Assembly: GCF_026151205.1 (NCBI RefSeq)
Contig: NW_026971901.1
Span: forward strand, 1-21,170
DNA from: Bolinopsis microptera
Taxonomy: Eukaryota; Ctenophora; Tentaculata; Lobata; Bolinopsidae
Reading direction: 5' to 3'
Length of the DNA: 21,170 bases
A model generated the notes under the pieces. It did not search any database, had not been told where the DNA came from, and saw only the letters and a list, made by a program, of their open reading frames with translations. Numbering within the stretch: position 1 is the stretch's first letter; every line of letters starts with the position of its first letter. Positions 1-9,690 of this stretch are shown in pieces. A program made the position numbers and the translations under genes.

Positions 1-3000
1 ATTTTTTTTTTTTTTTTTTGGTTTAAGGGTTAAATTTGGGTTATTTTGGATATACAAAAAAAAAAACCTTCCCTAAAGAATCAAATTTTTTTAAATTTTT
101 TTAATTTTTTTGCCCAAAACACTAAAATAGTTTTTTGACCCCTAATTTAAAGGGGCAAAGGTAAAAATATTTTTTAAACCTTGGGGAAAAACCCCTTTTT
201 TTGAAATCTGAACGCCCCCTTTTGTGGGTCGGAGGGATTCGAAATTTAAGGGTCAAACCCGAAGGATTCAGGAAGTTTTCCCCCGTTCCCTTTGGGGTTT
301 TTTTCCATGTAGGAAGCTCCGTTTTTCCCGCGTTGGAAACCTGGAAAAAAAGGTTTATAAATGCCGTTTGGCCATGGGTTTTTTTCCTTGGAAAAAGTCC
401 CCCCCTTAGAAGCAAATTATTAAGAATAATTTTTTGTATCATTTTCGGAGTTAAAAAAACATGTATGATTTTTCTAACAAACAATTCCAAAATTTTAAAA
501 AATAAAGCCCGACAGTCCCGGGAAACCAAATTCCAAATACTGATCCCATCATTGTGCCAAAATTAAAAAACTTCCCCCCTGAAATCTTAGAAGAAGAGTT
601 TTTTAAAATATAAGTTTTGGCTTTGTCCTCCCCTCTAAATTGCGTTTTTTTTACCGTTCAATGTTAAGGGAGGTATCCCCTCCCTTCCCTCCTTCTTCCA
701 AGGTTTTTTTTTCAGTAAACTGGTAGCTTATCCCTTTGAATCGGGGCCTGGGGGGGGGGGCCCCCCCCCCCCCCGATTGGTTTTTTATAAATTTGGCTTG
801 GATCCCCCTTTATCCGGTAATCAGATTTAAACGTACCCTTCCACTTTTTCGGGAGATTTTAAAAAGGTTTTAATTAAAATTTGCCACATAAAACCACTCA
901 AACATTCTTTTAACATTTCCAAATCCCATATGCCCTTTCCCAGCAGAAAAAAAAACAGCAGAATGAAAAAAATAGTGGAACCCGATTTCCCATAATAATT
1001 GTAAAGTTTTATGGGATGAAATAATTACATTTCCCCCAATTTATTCTAATTAAAAATATAATTCCGAAAACATAAAAAAACATACTCCCGATCAAACAAC
1101 CCAAACTTTTGTAACCACCTCACTCCTCCCGGAGATTGCCTTCCAATTAACTAGCAGAGTCCCGGGGGGCCTTTTCTCCTGGCGTTTAAAGTCCAATTTT
1201 CCCATGTTTTTTAACCGTTAAATTCCAAACAATCCGTCGTCAAATTTTTCCTTCCCTCCGGTCCCCCCCAAAAAAGGTTTATTTTCAAAAGTTTTTTCGT
1301 ATTTTTCCCCCGGGGTTGCTTGAACTTTGGTGGACCATCGGGGGCAATGTAAACCTTTCCAGCGTCCCTATAAGGATGGTTTACAGTTACACTTTTTAAA
1401 GGGCCTTAGCTAATGTGGAAACTGGAATGTGGAATTTTATGGTGGGTTTTGTGGTAAGTTTGGGGGGGGCTTTGATTTTATTTTGAGTATATTTTAAAAT
1501 TGTGGTTTACCTTGAATTTTGGAACTTTTGTTTTATTGTTTGGTTTTTCCTTTTAGGATGGTTTTGGATGTTGCCCAATTTTTGCATTTTTTTCCCGCAA
1601 TAGTATAAATTCTTTTCAGTGGTGGTTTTATCAGTTTTTCCCCTTTAGAATAGAGACCAATGTTAATTTAAATCAAAAGCCAACTTTTTTTTTAAATTCT
1701 GCCATTATGTGGAATGTCCGGCTTTTTGCCCCAGCTTTGCCTAATTTATTGATCATTTCCTCCCCACGGGAAAAAAAACTAAAAAATTGAACGGACCAAA
1801 ATTTAAAACAAAAAAGGTTTATGGGCCCAAGCGGGGCCCATGCAACTTTTAACATGTGGGCAAAAAATAAATGTCACCTCAAGTTCAACCCGTTAAAACC
1901 CTTCTAGAAAAAAACAGTCCCATGCATTAAGAATTTTAGTTTTTTATGCTGGGGCTGTGAACCCCAAAATGAAATGAAAATTTAATATGATTTAAACCAC
2001 CCCCACAAAATTCCAAGTCCACGTGGAATTTCCCCCCCCCACCTTTTTTTAAATTTTTAAAAACCCGATCAATGAGTAGAATTTTCCCCCAATTAAAAAT
2101 TTCCCGTTTCGTCCCCCAATTTATTTTTGTCCCCTAAAAACACAACCAAACTTGGGCCCAAACCCAAATTTTTCCCACCAATCAGTTTTACCGTTTCAAT
2201 AAGTAACAACAACTTCGTGCAAAACCCTGGAACTGGACCTCCATCCCGGCATCACCTACATCCCAAAGCAAAAGACCCCCCTCTTTTTGGGTACTGGAAA
2301 AAACAGCCAAAAGAGGGGAGAAAGAGCCCCTAAATCCGCTTGGGATTGAAACCTATTTTGTGGGTTTGGGTTTTTCTCCTCTAATTCTAAAACCTCGGGA
2401 GACAACCCGCTATACCCCTGGGGGCGGCCTCGATAAAGTTAACCGGGGCATTTGAAGAAAACAAGGTACCGTGGCACCATCCATCAAATTTCAAACACAA
2501 TCGCAGCTGCTGAATTTAGGGAAAATCCACTGGGCAACTTACCCTGGCCCTTCCGATCCAGCTTCAATCTCCCCATTATCCCCACAAAAAGCAGAAACCT
2601 ACGGTCCCCCGTTGATTAGTTTTACCTTGGGGACCCCCAGCCGGCCCCCAGGCCTATTAATAATTGTTTTCATAAACAATAGAAAAATTCGGTCGGGATT
2701 GAAAAGGCTGAGGCGCCCCCGAAGTTGAATGCCCTGTTTTTGCATCCCCTAAAATTTCGGAGACACTATCGCCCACGGCCCCCCTGGTTGTTCCCCAATA
2801 ATGAAGGTTTAAAAACGGGTTGAAAATTTGTTTAGTCCTTCCCGCCCTGAAAGAGCTGGACCTTTTTAACAAAGGGCCCCAAAAAATCTGTGTTGGAATG
2901 TGGGGTCCCTTTAGCCTTTGGTTTTATTTTCCAAAAATTAAATTTGAAAGAGGCAAATTGAAAAAAATTTCTGGAAGATTAAAAAATGTTTTAAATTTAC

Positions 3001-4214
3001 GTTGGCAAAATTTGAAGGCCCGTTAAAAAACTGATTTTGTTGCAAATAAATTTTTTTTTTTATATTTCCCGGGAAAATTTTTAAATAAATTCAAAGGGGG
3101 TACGAGGCCCCCCCTCCAGAAAAACCTTTCCACTTTAAAAATTTTTATTTTTAGTGGGGCCCCCGTCGACAAAAAAAGTTTCCCCTTGCCCCAATGATTA
3201 CGGATTTCGGAGAAAATTTAATGTCGAGACCCTGAGTCAATTTTTACCTTTCCCCCTGTGGGCGTTTTTTAAGCCCGTTAAAAACCCTTTAATTAAACTG
3301 GGGATCGGAAGGGTAATATAACTGTTTCAATTTGTCCCCCATTCCCTCCGCCCATCCCTTTCCAAATCTGTTTAATAACAGAAAAAACCTGAAAAATCCC
3401 CCTTTATTTTTTTTTAAAAAAGGAGCCTTTAAAAAGGGGTCCAATATAAACTATAAGTTAAGTTTTTCCACCTTAAACTAACCAAAAAATGTACAGTGCC
3501 ATGATTTTTAGGGGGAAGGCCCGAGTGACCCCCTTTCCACAACCTTTGTCCCCCAAACCTTTTGAAAGGGGGTAAATTTTCCGCAAGCAATCCTCACTTC
3601 AATTCCCAAAACCCTTGGGGTTAATGAAGCCAAATTGGTTAAAATCCCCCTGGTCCCCCCTTGTAAAAACCGGGAACTCAGCCCGGGCCTGGCTTTGTAA
3701 AAAAGATTACAGGTTTTCTTAAAAAAATTATGGGGAAAATTATAATTAAAAATTAATAAGAAAACACCATGAACTGATTGAAAAAACCCCAAATGGAATA
3801 ATTATTTCCCAATTCCCCCTTCAATTCCACTTTGTATACACAGAAATTTGTAACCCCAAAAAATAGAACTTACACTCAAAAAAAACAAAGAAAAAAATCC
3901 GTAAGATTTTTTTTATTTAAAAAAAAAAAAGTTTTTAAATTGTCCCCCAAATTTTTAGGACACATACACTTTTTATACTTTTTTTTTATTTTTAACAAAA
4001 AACAAACCCCAAAAATAAACCCCTTAACTTTTCTTTTTTGTGATTATCCCCCTACCCCTTTTAGAGGGAATCATTTTAAATCCCGCCCCCCCCCCAGCTT
4101 AAAAAAATTGTAAAAAAAATTTTAAAAAAGACCTATGGTTATGTTATCTTCCGAAAAGGGGTGAAAAAAAACCCGTTTTGTATAAAAATTCAAAAAACCC
4201 CCCGGGAAAACCCC
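1..4214. other. Low-complexity, homopolymer-stretched sequence; no supportable gene
   Basis: Most of this stretch consists of short homopolymer blocks (a, t, c and g runs of 3-10), far beyond what an AT-rich genome normally shows. It includes a run of 11 G followed directly by 14 C at 750-774. The part around 2200-2850 has somewhat more normal complexity, and open frames exist there on both strands (for example plus 2471-2728 and minus 2657-2872). None shows a recognisable domain, and neither strand is clearly favoured. The simplest reading is poor consensus quality over non-coding or unrecoverable DNA. Real genes could be hidden here behind indels. Confidence 0.7.
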
Positions 4215-4640
4215 CTAAAATTTCAAAAGTACAATAAAACTAAAAATCATCAACATCTTACTTTTCAATAATTAATGATAGATTAAACTAAAAATGTAAT
4301 GTATCCGAAGCCAGATTCAATTAAAGCTTCAACCATCGTAAAATATAGTAAATTAAAATTTCAACATTAAGGTAATCCTTATCAGCATTACGAAGTGTCC
4401 CATCATTATTAGAATTTCATAAAATATATTACAAATATGTTTTTATCAAAAATAAAAAGTAAATACAATATGATATTCACGGAAAAAGTTGAAAAAGTAA
4501 GTTCACATTCAAGAAATTCAATTCCATTTCTGCAGTTTTCTATCCCACAAACGTCCCTAAAAACGCAAAGACTAATTAATTATCGGTAACTATAAATTCC
4601 TTTTACGATAATCTTTTATTTCACTACATCCTGACCGGAA
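4215..4640. other. Clean AT-rich non-coding patch
   Basis: Sequence complexity returns to normal here, with mixed dinucleotides and few runs longer than 5. The patch is very AT-rich, has stops in all frames, and contains no recognisable gene, RNA or repeat. It is a short island of good sequence between two degraded blocks. Confidence 0.6.
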
Positions 4641-4869
4641 AAAACAGCCCGTTGGCCGCTGTTAATGTTTTCCCCGGCAAATGGAAGTGTGTCCAAAAAA
4701 TATAGATTTTTAAAGTTGGCGGATTGATATTTACATTCGGGGTCTGGAAACATATAATCATAATTAATTCATCATAATTGACCATGATCTGTCCCCTTCC
4801 TGAAGTTGAAAAATAAAAATTTCCTCAAAAAACTCTGAACAAATTTTTGAATTATCCTCAAATAAGTCT

Positions 4870-5710
4870 CCCTGTCCCCCCCATTCGAGTCCCCTCCAAT
4901 GTTTAGTGTCCCGATCCACGGCCCAAACATAATCTGAGCCACGTTTTTCCTTTTCGAGGCCATGGGCCTGGAAACTTTTTTTTTTTCCCGAGGTAATCAG
5001 ATTTTTGGTTTTTAACTCTGGGAATTAACTCCCACGGTATTCCCCCTTTCCCGTGTACGGTTTTTCTGGGAAGAATTTATTGGGACGGTCCCCCCCCCCC
5101 CAAAAAGCTTGGTTTTGGTTTTACGTTTCCCATTAAGGTAAAAAGGTTGACGGGCCCAATTTTAGAAAAAGTCCCCCCTGTGGGCGGCATTTGGGGTTTG
5201 ACCCGGTGGGTTTTACGCCCCCTCAAGTTTTTTTGTTGAAGTGACCAATCATAAAGGTTGTTTTTATGTTCCTTTTAATTTCTGGTTGATTTTTTGTGAC
5301 CCGTCCAAAGAGTTTTTGTTTAATGAAAGTTCCCAATTTGGAGGTTTTTTTAATAACGGTTGTTTTTGAGTAGGCCCCCTGTTGACGTCCCAATTAAGGG
5401 TTTTTTTCCGTCCCAATTCGGGTTTTGTTAATGGGGCCCATAAAAGGCTTGTCGTTTCCCCCTCCCCAAAAATTTAAATTTTAAAGAGTTGAAAGTCCCC
5501 ATTTTTTTAAAGGGTTTTTTTGGTTTACGTTCCCCCGTTTTAAGTTTTGTTTGAATGTCCCAAATCCAAAATTTTCATAGGGAAACCCATAATGTTTTTA
5601 ACTGGGGCGTTCCCCTCATTTGAGGCAATTCCCACTTAAATAGTCCCAAAAAACCCAAAAAGAAAGTAAAAAATAGTCTATGTTTGTAGATGTTTGAATT
5701 GTCCCGTCCC
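4870..5710. repeat. Zone of recurring GTCCC / GTTCCC words, possible degenerate minisatellite
   Basis: The plus strand carries GTCCC, GTTCCC, GTTTCCC or GTGACCC words at roughly 20-45 base spacing, for example near 4873, 4889, 5086, 5126, 5169, 5298, 5329, 5387, 5409, 5453, 5495, 5529, 5557, 5609, 5643 and 5701. Several are followed by a similar tail, of the type cccaatt-n-ggg-ttttt-n-ttaatg (compare 5329, 5387 and 5409). This suggests a degenerate tandem repeat of about 30 bases blurred by base-calling error. The minus-strand frame at 4772-4963 (63 codons) runs through several of these GGGAC words and is probably a by-product. Because C-runs are inflated throughout the degraded parts, some of the enrichment may be artefact. 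Confidence 0.35.
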
Positions 5711-6339
5711 TTATAATTTTGAATTGATAGCATTTAAAATAATTTATAAAATAGCTATCTAAAATGGCTGTGGTAAGCCGCCATGGTAAAACATGCCCCC
5801 TTATAATGTGTTTAAACTGTTCGAAAGACCGGGAATAAAAAACATTTGCAGTGACGGGTTTATTGTCCCTGTAAAAAAATACGGGAACTTTTTTAAAAAG
5901 GCTTTTCAGAAAGGCTTTTTCATATACTTTTTTATATCGAGGAAGTTCTGCGAATCGACCAGCCCTAAAACAATACCTGATTACTTATTAGGAACTCATT
6001 ACTCATGGTGCCGGTGGAGGATTTATAACATTACCAGCTCAAAATAATTTCCAACCTCTTTCTCATTAATTGAATCTTCGTGTCTTCACCATAATTTAAT
6101 ATGATAGTTGTATAAGATACAGTAAAATAAGAGCTCTAAGCCCAAACTTAAAGCAGATTTACGTTATATGGATACAATTACAATATACTAATCAGACTGT
6201 ACGGTGGAATTTGGAAAGTTCATTCATAGCTCACACACATGCCACTAATTTTAATATTCATTTATCAAATTTAAAATAATAAATTGTAGCATTACAAATT
6301 TGACGGTTTACTAATATGCGTTACGAACGTAGGGTGACT
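5711..6339. other. AT-rich non-coding stretch
   Basis: This is mostly clean sequence with a few stretched runs near 5880-5940. A plus-strand frame at 5793-6047 (84 codons from an ATG) is open, but its composition (many F, K, I and Y) is what AT-rich DNA gives by chance, and no domain is visible. No RNA gene or ordered repeat was seen. Confidence 0.5.
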
Positions 6340-6345
6340 TGTTGG

Positions 6346-6608
6346 CGCTAGAAGTAGAAATGTAGCAAACCTGATCAGAGCAGAAATGTAGCTACCTTAT
6401 CGGATGTTAGTTGACCGGACATTGGGCGAACGCTCAAGTGCCGGCCATCTGCACGGCATAGGCCGTCCGACGTCCTCTAAAACCTCTATCTTCCAATTAA
6501 TGTCCGTTCAAATAAAGTCCGATAAGGTAAACTGAGCAGCGCAGAAATGTAGCAAGACTTACGGACGGTAGAATATAGCAAGACTTACAACTGTGCTAGA
6601 ATATAGAC
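6346..6608. repeat. 26-bp minisatellite, about five copies, interrupted by an inverted-repeat element
   Basis: The core word aaatgtagc occurs at 6358-6366, 6384-6392 and 6545-6553, with the variants aatatagc ending at 6579 and aatatag ending at 6606. Consecutive spacing is 26, then 161, then 26, then about 28. The 161 equals 26 plus 135, exactly the size of the TA-flanked element between copies two and three. The 22 bases 6371-6392 and 6532-6553 match at 20 of 22 positions. Copies three and four also share the longer string tagcaagacttac. The array therefore reads as a continuous 26-bp tandem repeat that was later split by an insertion. Confidence 0.75.
6395..6527. mobile_element. MITE-like element with 29-bp terminal inverted repeats and TA target duplication
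   Basis: The left arm 6395-6423 and the right arm 6499-6527 are inverted repeats matching at 25 of 29 positions. The ends begin CCTTATCGGA on both strands. TA dinucleotides flank both sides (6393-6394 and 6528-6529), the target duplication typical of Tc1/mariner-type elements. The interior (6424-6498) is 75 bases, more GC-rich than its surroundings, with a small cggcc/ggccg hairpin at 6442-6465. There is no coding capacity, so this would be a non-autonomous element. Removing 133 bases plus one TA restores the 26-bp period of the surrounding minisatellite, which independently supports the insertion boundaries. The family is not identified. Confidence 0.7.
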
Positions 6609-6609
6609 A

Positions 6610-7136
6610 TGTTGGAGTCTAATCTACTGGTATCGAGCTGCAGACACGTGTTTCTCTCTGTCTAATGTTACGAAGGATAGAATGTATAAGCTTATAAGAA
6701 AAGAAAGCTGAATAAGACATACTGATTTCCCATAAGAAAAAGCAATCACTGATTTGGCAAAAAATCATTATCAGCATTATAAAGTTATAAGGGTGATTTT
6801 TCGTTTTACAGCACTAAAAATGTACAACAACAAAACGAGTTCTTATGTAAAAGCACTAGCAGAGTAGCAGGAAAAGCAACATCTTGTTTGAAGTTCATAA
6901 CACTAGAGCAGGAAAAATGAAACACTGTGATTTCGTCTTGAAGCATCAGCACGCTGCACGAATGAATTGACGAGCGAGTTTAAGAAAGCTAGCAGAAAAA
7001 CATCAGAAAGCGGGATCTTGCTTTACGGTACACTATCAGCATATCGGAGACTGCGCGGCTTGTGAGTAGCGATGTGGTTTCAGAGAACTATCAGAAAGGT
7101 GTTTCTGTGGCAGTCTGTATAGGGATGTGCTGGGAA
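6610..7136. other. Non-coding stretch with loosely repeated AGCAG(G)AAAA words
   Basis: No gene is visible. Words of the form agcaggaaaa / agcagaaaaa recur near 6866, 6907 and 6990, roughly 42 and 84 bases apart, but the intervening sequence aligns poorly. It is at best a decayed repeat. The octamer actgattt occurs twice (6721 and 6749), and a short palindrome (ataagcttat) lies near 6687. Confidence 0.35.
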
Positions 7137-7196
7137 CGTGTAGCAGTAACCATGGTAACGTATAGAAGTAACCATGGTAACGTATAGCAGTGCTAA
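7137..7196. promoter_or_regulatory. 22-bp tandem repeat carrying two perfect X-box-like palindromes
   Basis: A 22-bp unit of the type cgtatagcagtaaccatggtaa is present at 7137-7158 and 7159-7180, with a partial third copy to about 7196. Each full copy contains GTAACCATGGTAAC, a perfect 14-bp palindrome, at 7146-7159 and 7168-7181. This fits the RFX transcription-factor X-box consensus (GTNRCC, a short spacer, RGYAAC), so the pair could be a double RFX binding site. The match is seen directly; the regulatory role is inference. On the minus strand the pair sits about 35 bases past a possible splice donor at 7216-7215, which would put it in an intron if the neighbouring exon is real. The alternative is simple tandem duplication with no function. 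Confidence 0.45.
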
Positions 7197-7216
7197 TGCT
7201 ATACTAAAGAACCTAC

Positions 7217-7646
7217 CAGCATAAGTGTCATCACTGTTGTCATTCTCCTTCTTATCCCTCCTAACCTTGTAAAATATACCAAACTCCACTTTCGGGGGCC
7301 CGTCAAACCTACTCTTATCCTTCTTCTCCTCCTCTCCTCCTCCTCGACTTAACACCTTGCCCATATTAGTAACACTTGGTGTTATAGTTGCTGGTTTTTG
7401 CGACCTGGTCCAGTCTGGAGACAACTTGAAGATAGAGAAAGGGTTTGGTTCTGCACGCTCCTGGTTTCCTGCTAATATCTGGGATATTCTCCGTACAGCT
7501 TTTGCTGGGGCTTCGGTGAAAGGCACTCTCCGTTTGCCTCGTGGGTTGGTAGTACGTTCTAGATGTCCGCCATTTTGTTTGAAGACCCCGAAATTGGTCG
7601 AGATGTTGGTTCCTCTTCCTCGACTGGTATCACGGAGTCCAGGTCT
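7217..7646 (-). CDS. Possible coding exon of unknown function (downstream frame of a frame-shifted pair)
   Basis: The minus strand is open from just after a TAA at 7647-7649 down to a possible splice donor, GCTG|GTAGGT, with its GT at 7216-7215. That is about 143 codons with no ATG near the 5' end. The composition is protein-like, hydrophilic and low in the K/F/P/G artefact pattern of the degraded blocks. It is rich in R, K, S, T, E and P, with a Gly-Gly-Gly-Glu-Glu-Glu stretch encoded by a purine-rich tract (minus-strand sense) at about 7318-7345, followed by many charged residues. No domain, membrane segment or signal peptide was recognised. It overlaps the neighbouring minus-strand frame (7559-7787) by about 88 bases. 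The two would join into one exon of about 570 bases if one base were miscalled near 7560-7646. GC content is visibly higher than in the flanks. It could also be a pseudogene or a chance frame. Confidence 0.35.
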
Positions 7647-7787
7647 TTATGAGCTGATGTTGGGTGGCCCATGTGGAGGAGGTTGATGGGAGGAGATATT
7701 GTGGGTAGTTTTGAGGCGTTGCCGAGCAAGGGTATAATAACCTCATCCTGGATAGAGAATACATCAGGGGCAGCGTTGAAGAGCCAG
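7559..7787 (-). CDS. Possible coding exon of unknown function (upstream frame of a frame-shifted pair)
   Basis: On the minus strand, 75 sense codons run from TGG at 7784-7786 to a TAG stop at 7559-7561. A possible splice acceptor AG (7789-7788, context gaacaag) precedes it, and a TGA lies in frame just upstream of that. The peptide looks natural: it opens WLFNAAPDVFSIQDEV, includes a run of four Glu (PVEEEEPTSRP), and ends SSNKMADI. No family was recognised. The TAG comes just where the other open minus-strand frame (7217-7646) becomes the better-looking one, so either the gene ends here, a small indel breaks the exon, or the locus is a pseudogene. There is no other coding evidence upstream to 8330. 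Confidence 0.35.
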
Positions 7788-8330
7788 CTTGTTCAAATAG
7801 CATGAGTTTAAAAGTGGTTTTAGTTTATCGTTTAGCCTCAGATGAAATGTAGCAGTAGCGGGAATGACGCAGAACAATGTTCTTTAGCTATTAATTTTGA
7901 TTAACGTGCATCAGGTATGTTTTCTTAGAACTCGCAAAATAAGAGCAGCAAGATGAAACAGCTGGAGAGAAAGTGAATCTGGAATATCTAAATAGTAAAT
8001 TTCAAGTATCTAATATAAGGCTCACATGGATAGCAAGAAAAGAAAATTATAATTATAGAGTTGGTATTTGCACAGCGCTTGTTAACGTAATTACAACGTC
8101 TAGAGCCAAATTCAAAAACGCATGGCATATATAATATATATATATAATATATATAATTCAGCTTATTATGGTTAAAGTCCGCGGGGGTTGTTCCTTTGCT
8201 TCATATCGAAAGATGAGGAAACCATCGAAAGGAAAACGGCCGTCACCCACTAACATAAATACGTAATAACGTCTGAGATAAATTGTGTCTGATGTTTAGC
8301 ATTTCACCATGCAATGACAATGTTCTTTTC
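7788..8330. other. Clean AT-rich non-coding stretch
   Basis: Normal complexity, no convincing frame on either strand and no RNA gene seen. It contains another aaatgtagc word at 7845-7853 (the core of the 26-bp minisatellite) and the AT microsatellite at 8127-8157. Sequence quality collapses within a few bases after about 8330. Confidence 0.5.
8127..8157. repeat. AT microsatellite
   Basis: A 31-base stretch made only of A and T in an alternating at pattern, broken by two taa interruptions. It is a simple repeat in clean sequence, and its strand symmetry could form a cruciform. Confidence 0.85.
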
Positions 8331-9574
8331 GCGGAAATTTTTTAAAAACATTCCCCTTTTTGGGGGGACCCCATTTTTTTTTTTTCACCCCCATTTTTAA
8401 ATTGGGGTTTGCTACTATTTTTTTGGGGTTCCAAAAATTTAAAAAACAAGGCCAATTTTGAAAAAAAAAAATGTCGAATTTTGTTTTTTCATACCAGCAA
8501 AAATTTCCCTTTGGGCCCCGTTTCCCCCTTAAAAATTTTTTTTTTTCCCCCAGGGCCCCCCCTTTTAAGGGAAAAAAAGGGCCCCTTGTTTAAATAAAAT
8601 TTTCCCCCTTTTTTTCCCCCGTTTTTCGTGGAAAAATTCCCCCAAAAATTTGGAATTTTTTTTCCCCATACTTTCCCCAAGTTAAAAAAACAAAAAATTT
8701 TTTTTAAAAAAATTAAAAAAATACAATTTTTAAAAATTCCCCCAAATTTCAAAAATTTTAAAAAATCACAAATTTTTTCCCTTGTTTTTTAAAATTTTAA
8801 CCCCTTTAAAAAAAAACTTTACAGTGGCAAAAAAGTACATTTAAAATTCCCCTATCCCCCGGCAAACAAAAAATGGGGAAGGTTTGACCCCCTTAATTTT
8901 AAAAAAATTTTTAAAAAAATCGTAACCATAAAATAAAAAAAAAATTTTGGATAAAAGAAAAAAAAGAACTAAAAAAAACACCCCCCTTTCCCCAAAATTC
9001 CTTTTGGGAAAAACAATTTTAAACCCCCCGGGGTGATGTTTTTTTAAAAAGCCCAAAACCAAATTTTTAAAAGGTCAAAAAATTTTAAAAAAATCCCCTT
9101 CCCCTCCACCCCCCTCTTTTTTCCCACGAATTTTTTTCCCCCCCTTTTGACCCGAAAAATTTTTTCCTTTTAAAAAACAACCCCCCTTTTTTTTTTTTCA
9201 AAATTTTTTGAAAACCCCACAAACCCGAAAATATTTTAACCCTTTTTTCAAAAAAATCCACCCCCAAAAAAACCCACAAAAATCCCAAAAACAAAAAAAA
9301 TCACCCCTTTTGTTTGTCCAACCCAAAAATAATTTAAAAAAACCCGAAAAATTTTTCCCCCAACTTTTCCAAAACACCGTTCCCCAAACAAACCCGGGGG
9401 GAACCCCCCGGCCCCTTTTTTTATTAATGTTTAAAAAGCCTTTTGGGCCCGGTTTTTTTTTTTTTATTTGAAATCTTCCCCCCCCCAAAAAATTTTTGGA
9501 AAGGCTTGGGTTTTCTAAAAACACAAAAAACGGTTTTTTTCCCCCCTTTTTGGGGCCATTTCCCCCCCCGGGCC

Positions 9575-9690
9575 CAAAAATTTTACTGGCCCAAATTTTC
9601 CCCTGGCGATTTTCACTGGGCCCCATTTTCACTGGGGGAAATTTTTAATGGAGAAAATTTTACTGGAAAATTTTTCAAACTGGCCCTGGA
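9575..9690. repeat. About seven copies of a ~16-bp repeat (ATTTTCACTGG-like) inside the degraded block
   Basis: The word ctgg (once atgg), preceded by a tttt-ca or tttt-a stretch, occurs at 9586, 9603, 9616, 9632, 9648, 9663 and 9680, giving spacings of 17, 13, 16, 16, 15 and 17. The two clearest copies read attttcactggg. The regular spacing survives despite the poor sequence around it, so a real short tandem repeat probably underlies this spot. Confidence 0.5.

Noticed and set aside
750-774. G11 followed by C14 as a possible functional GC palindrome
   Set aside because: It lies in degraded sequence where G and C runs are inflated everywhere; artefact is the simpler explanation.
2471-2872. 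Open frames on both strands (plus 2471-2728, minus 2657-2872) in a more readable part of the left degraded block
   Set aside because: Composition is less artefact-like than nearby, but no domain, no clear start or splice context, and neither strand is favoured. Surrounding run inflation makes the frames unreliable.
4772-4963. 63-codon minus-strand frame with an ATG in good context (beginning MASKRKNVAQ)
   Set aside because: It runs through the GGGAC/GTCCC repeat words in degraded sequence and has no recognisable domain. It is most likely a by-product of the repeat.
5086-5710. Possible CRISPR-like array because of ~30-bp spacing of a short word
   Set aside because: The repeated word is only 5-6 bases, the spacing is irregular, there are no cas genes, and the context is an animal genome.
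5793-6047. 84-codon plus-strand frame
   Set aside because: Rich in F, K, I and Y as AT-rich DNA gives by chance. No domain and no supporting splice or start context.
7357-7686. 109-codon plus-strand frame opposite the candidate minus-strand exon
   Set aside because: Begins at TTG with no ATG start and mirrors the minus-strand frames; the minus-strand reading has the more natural protein composition and splice context.
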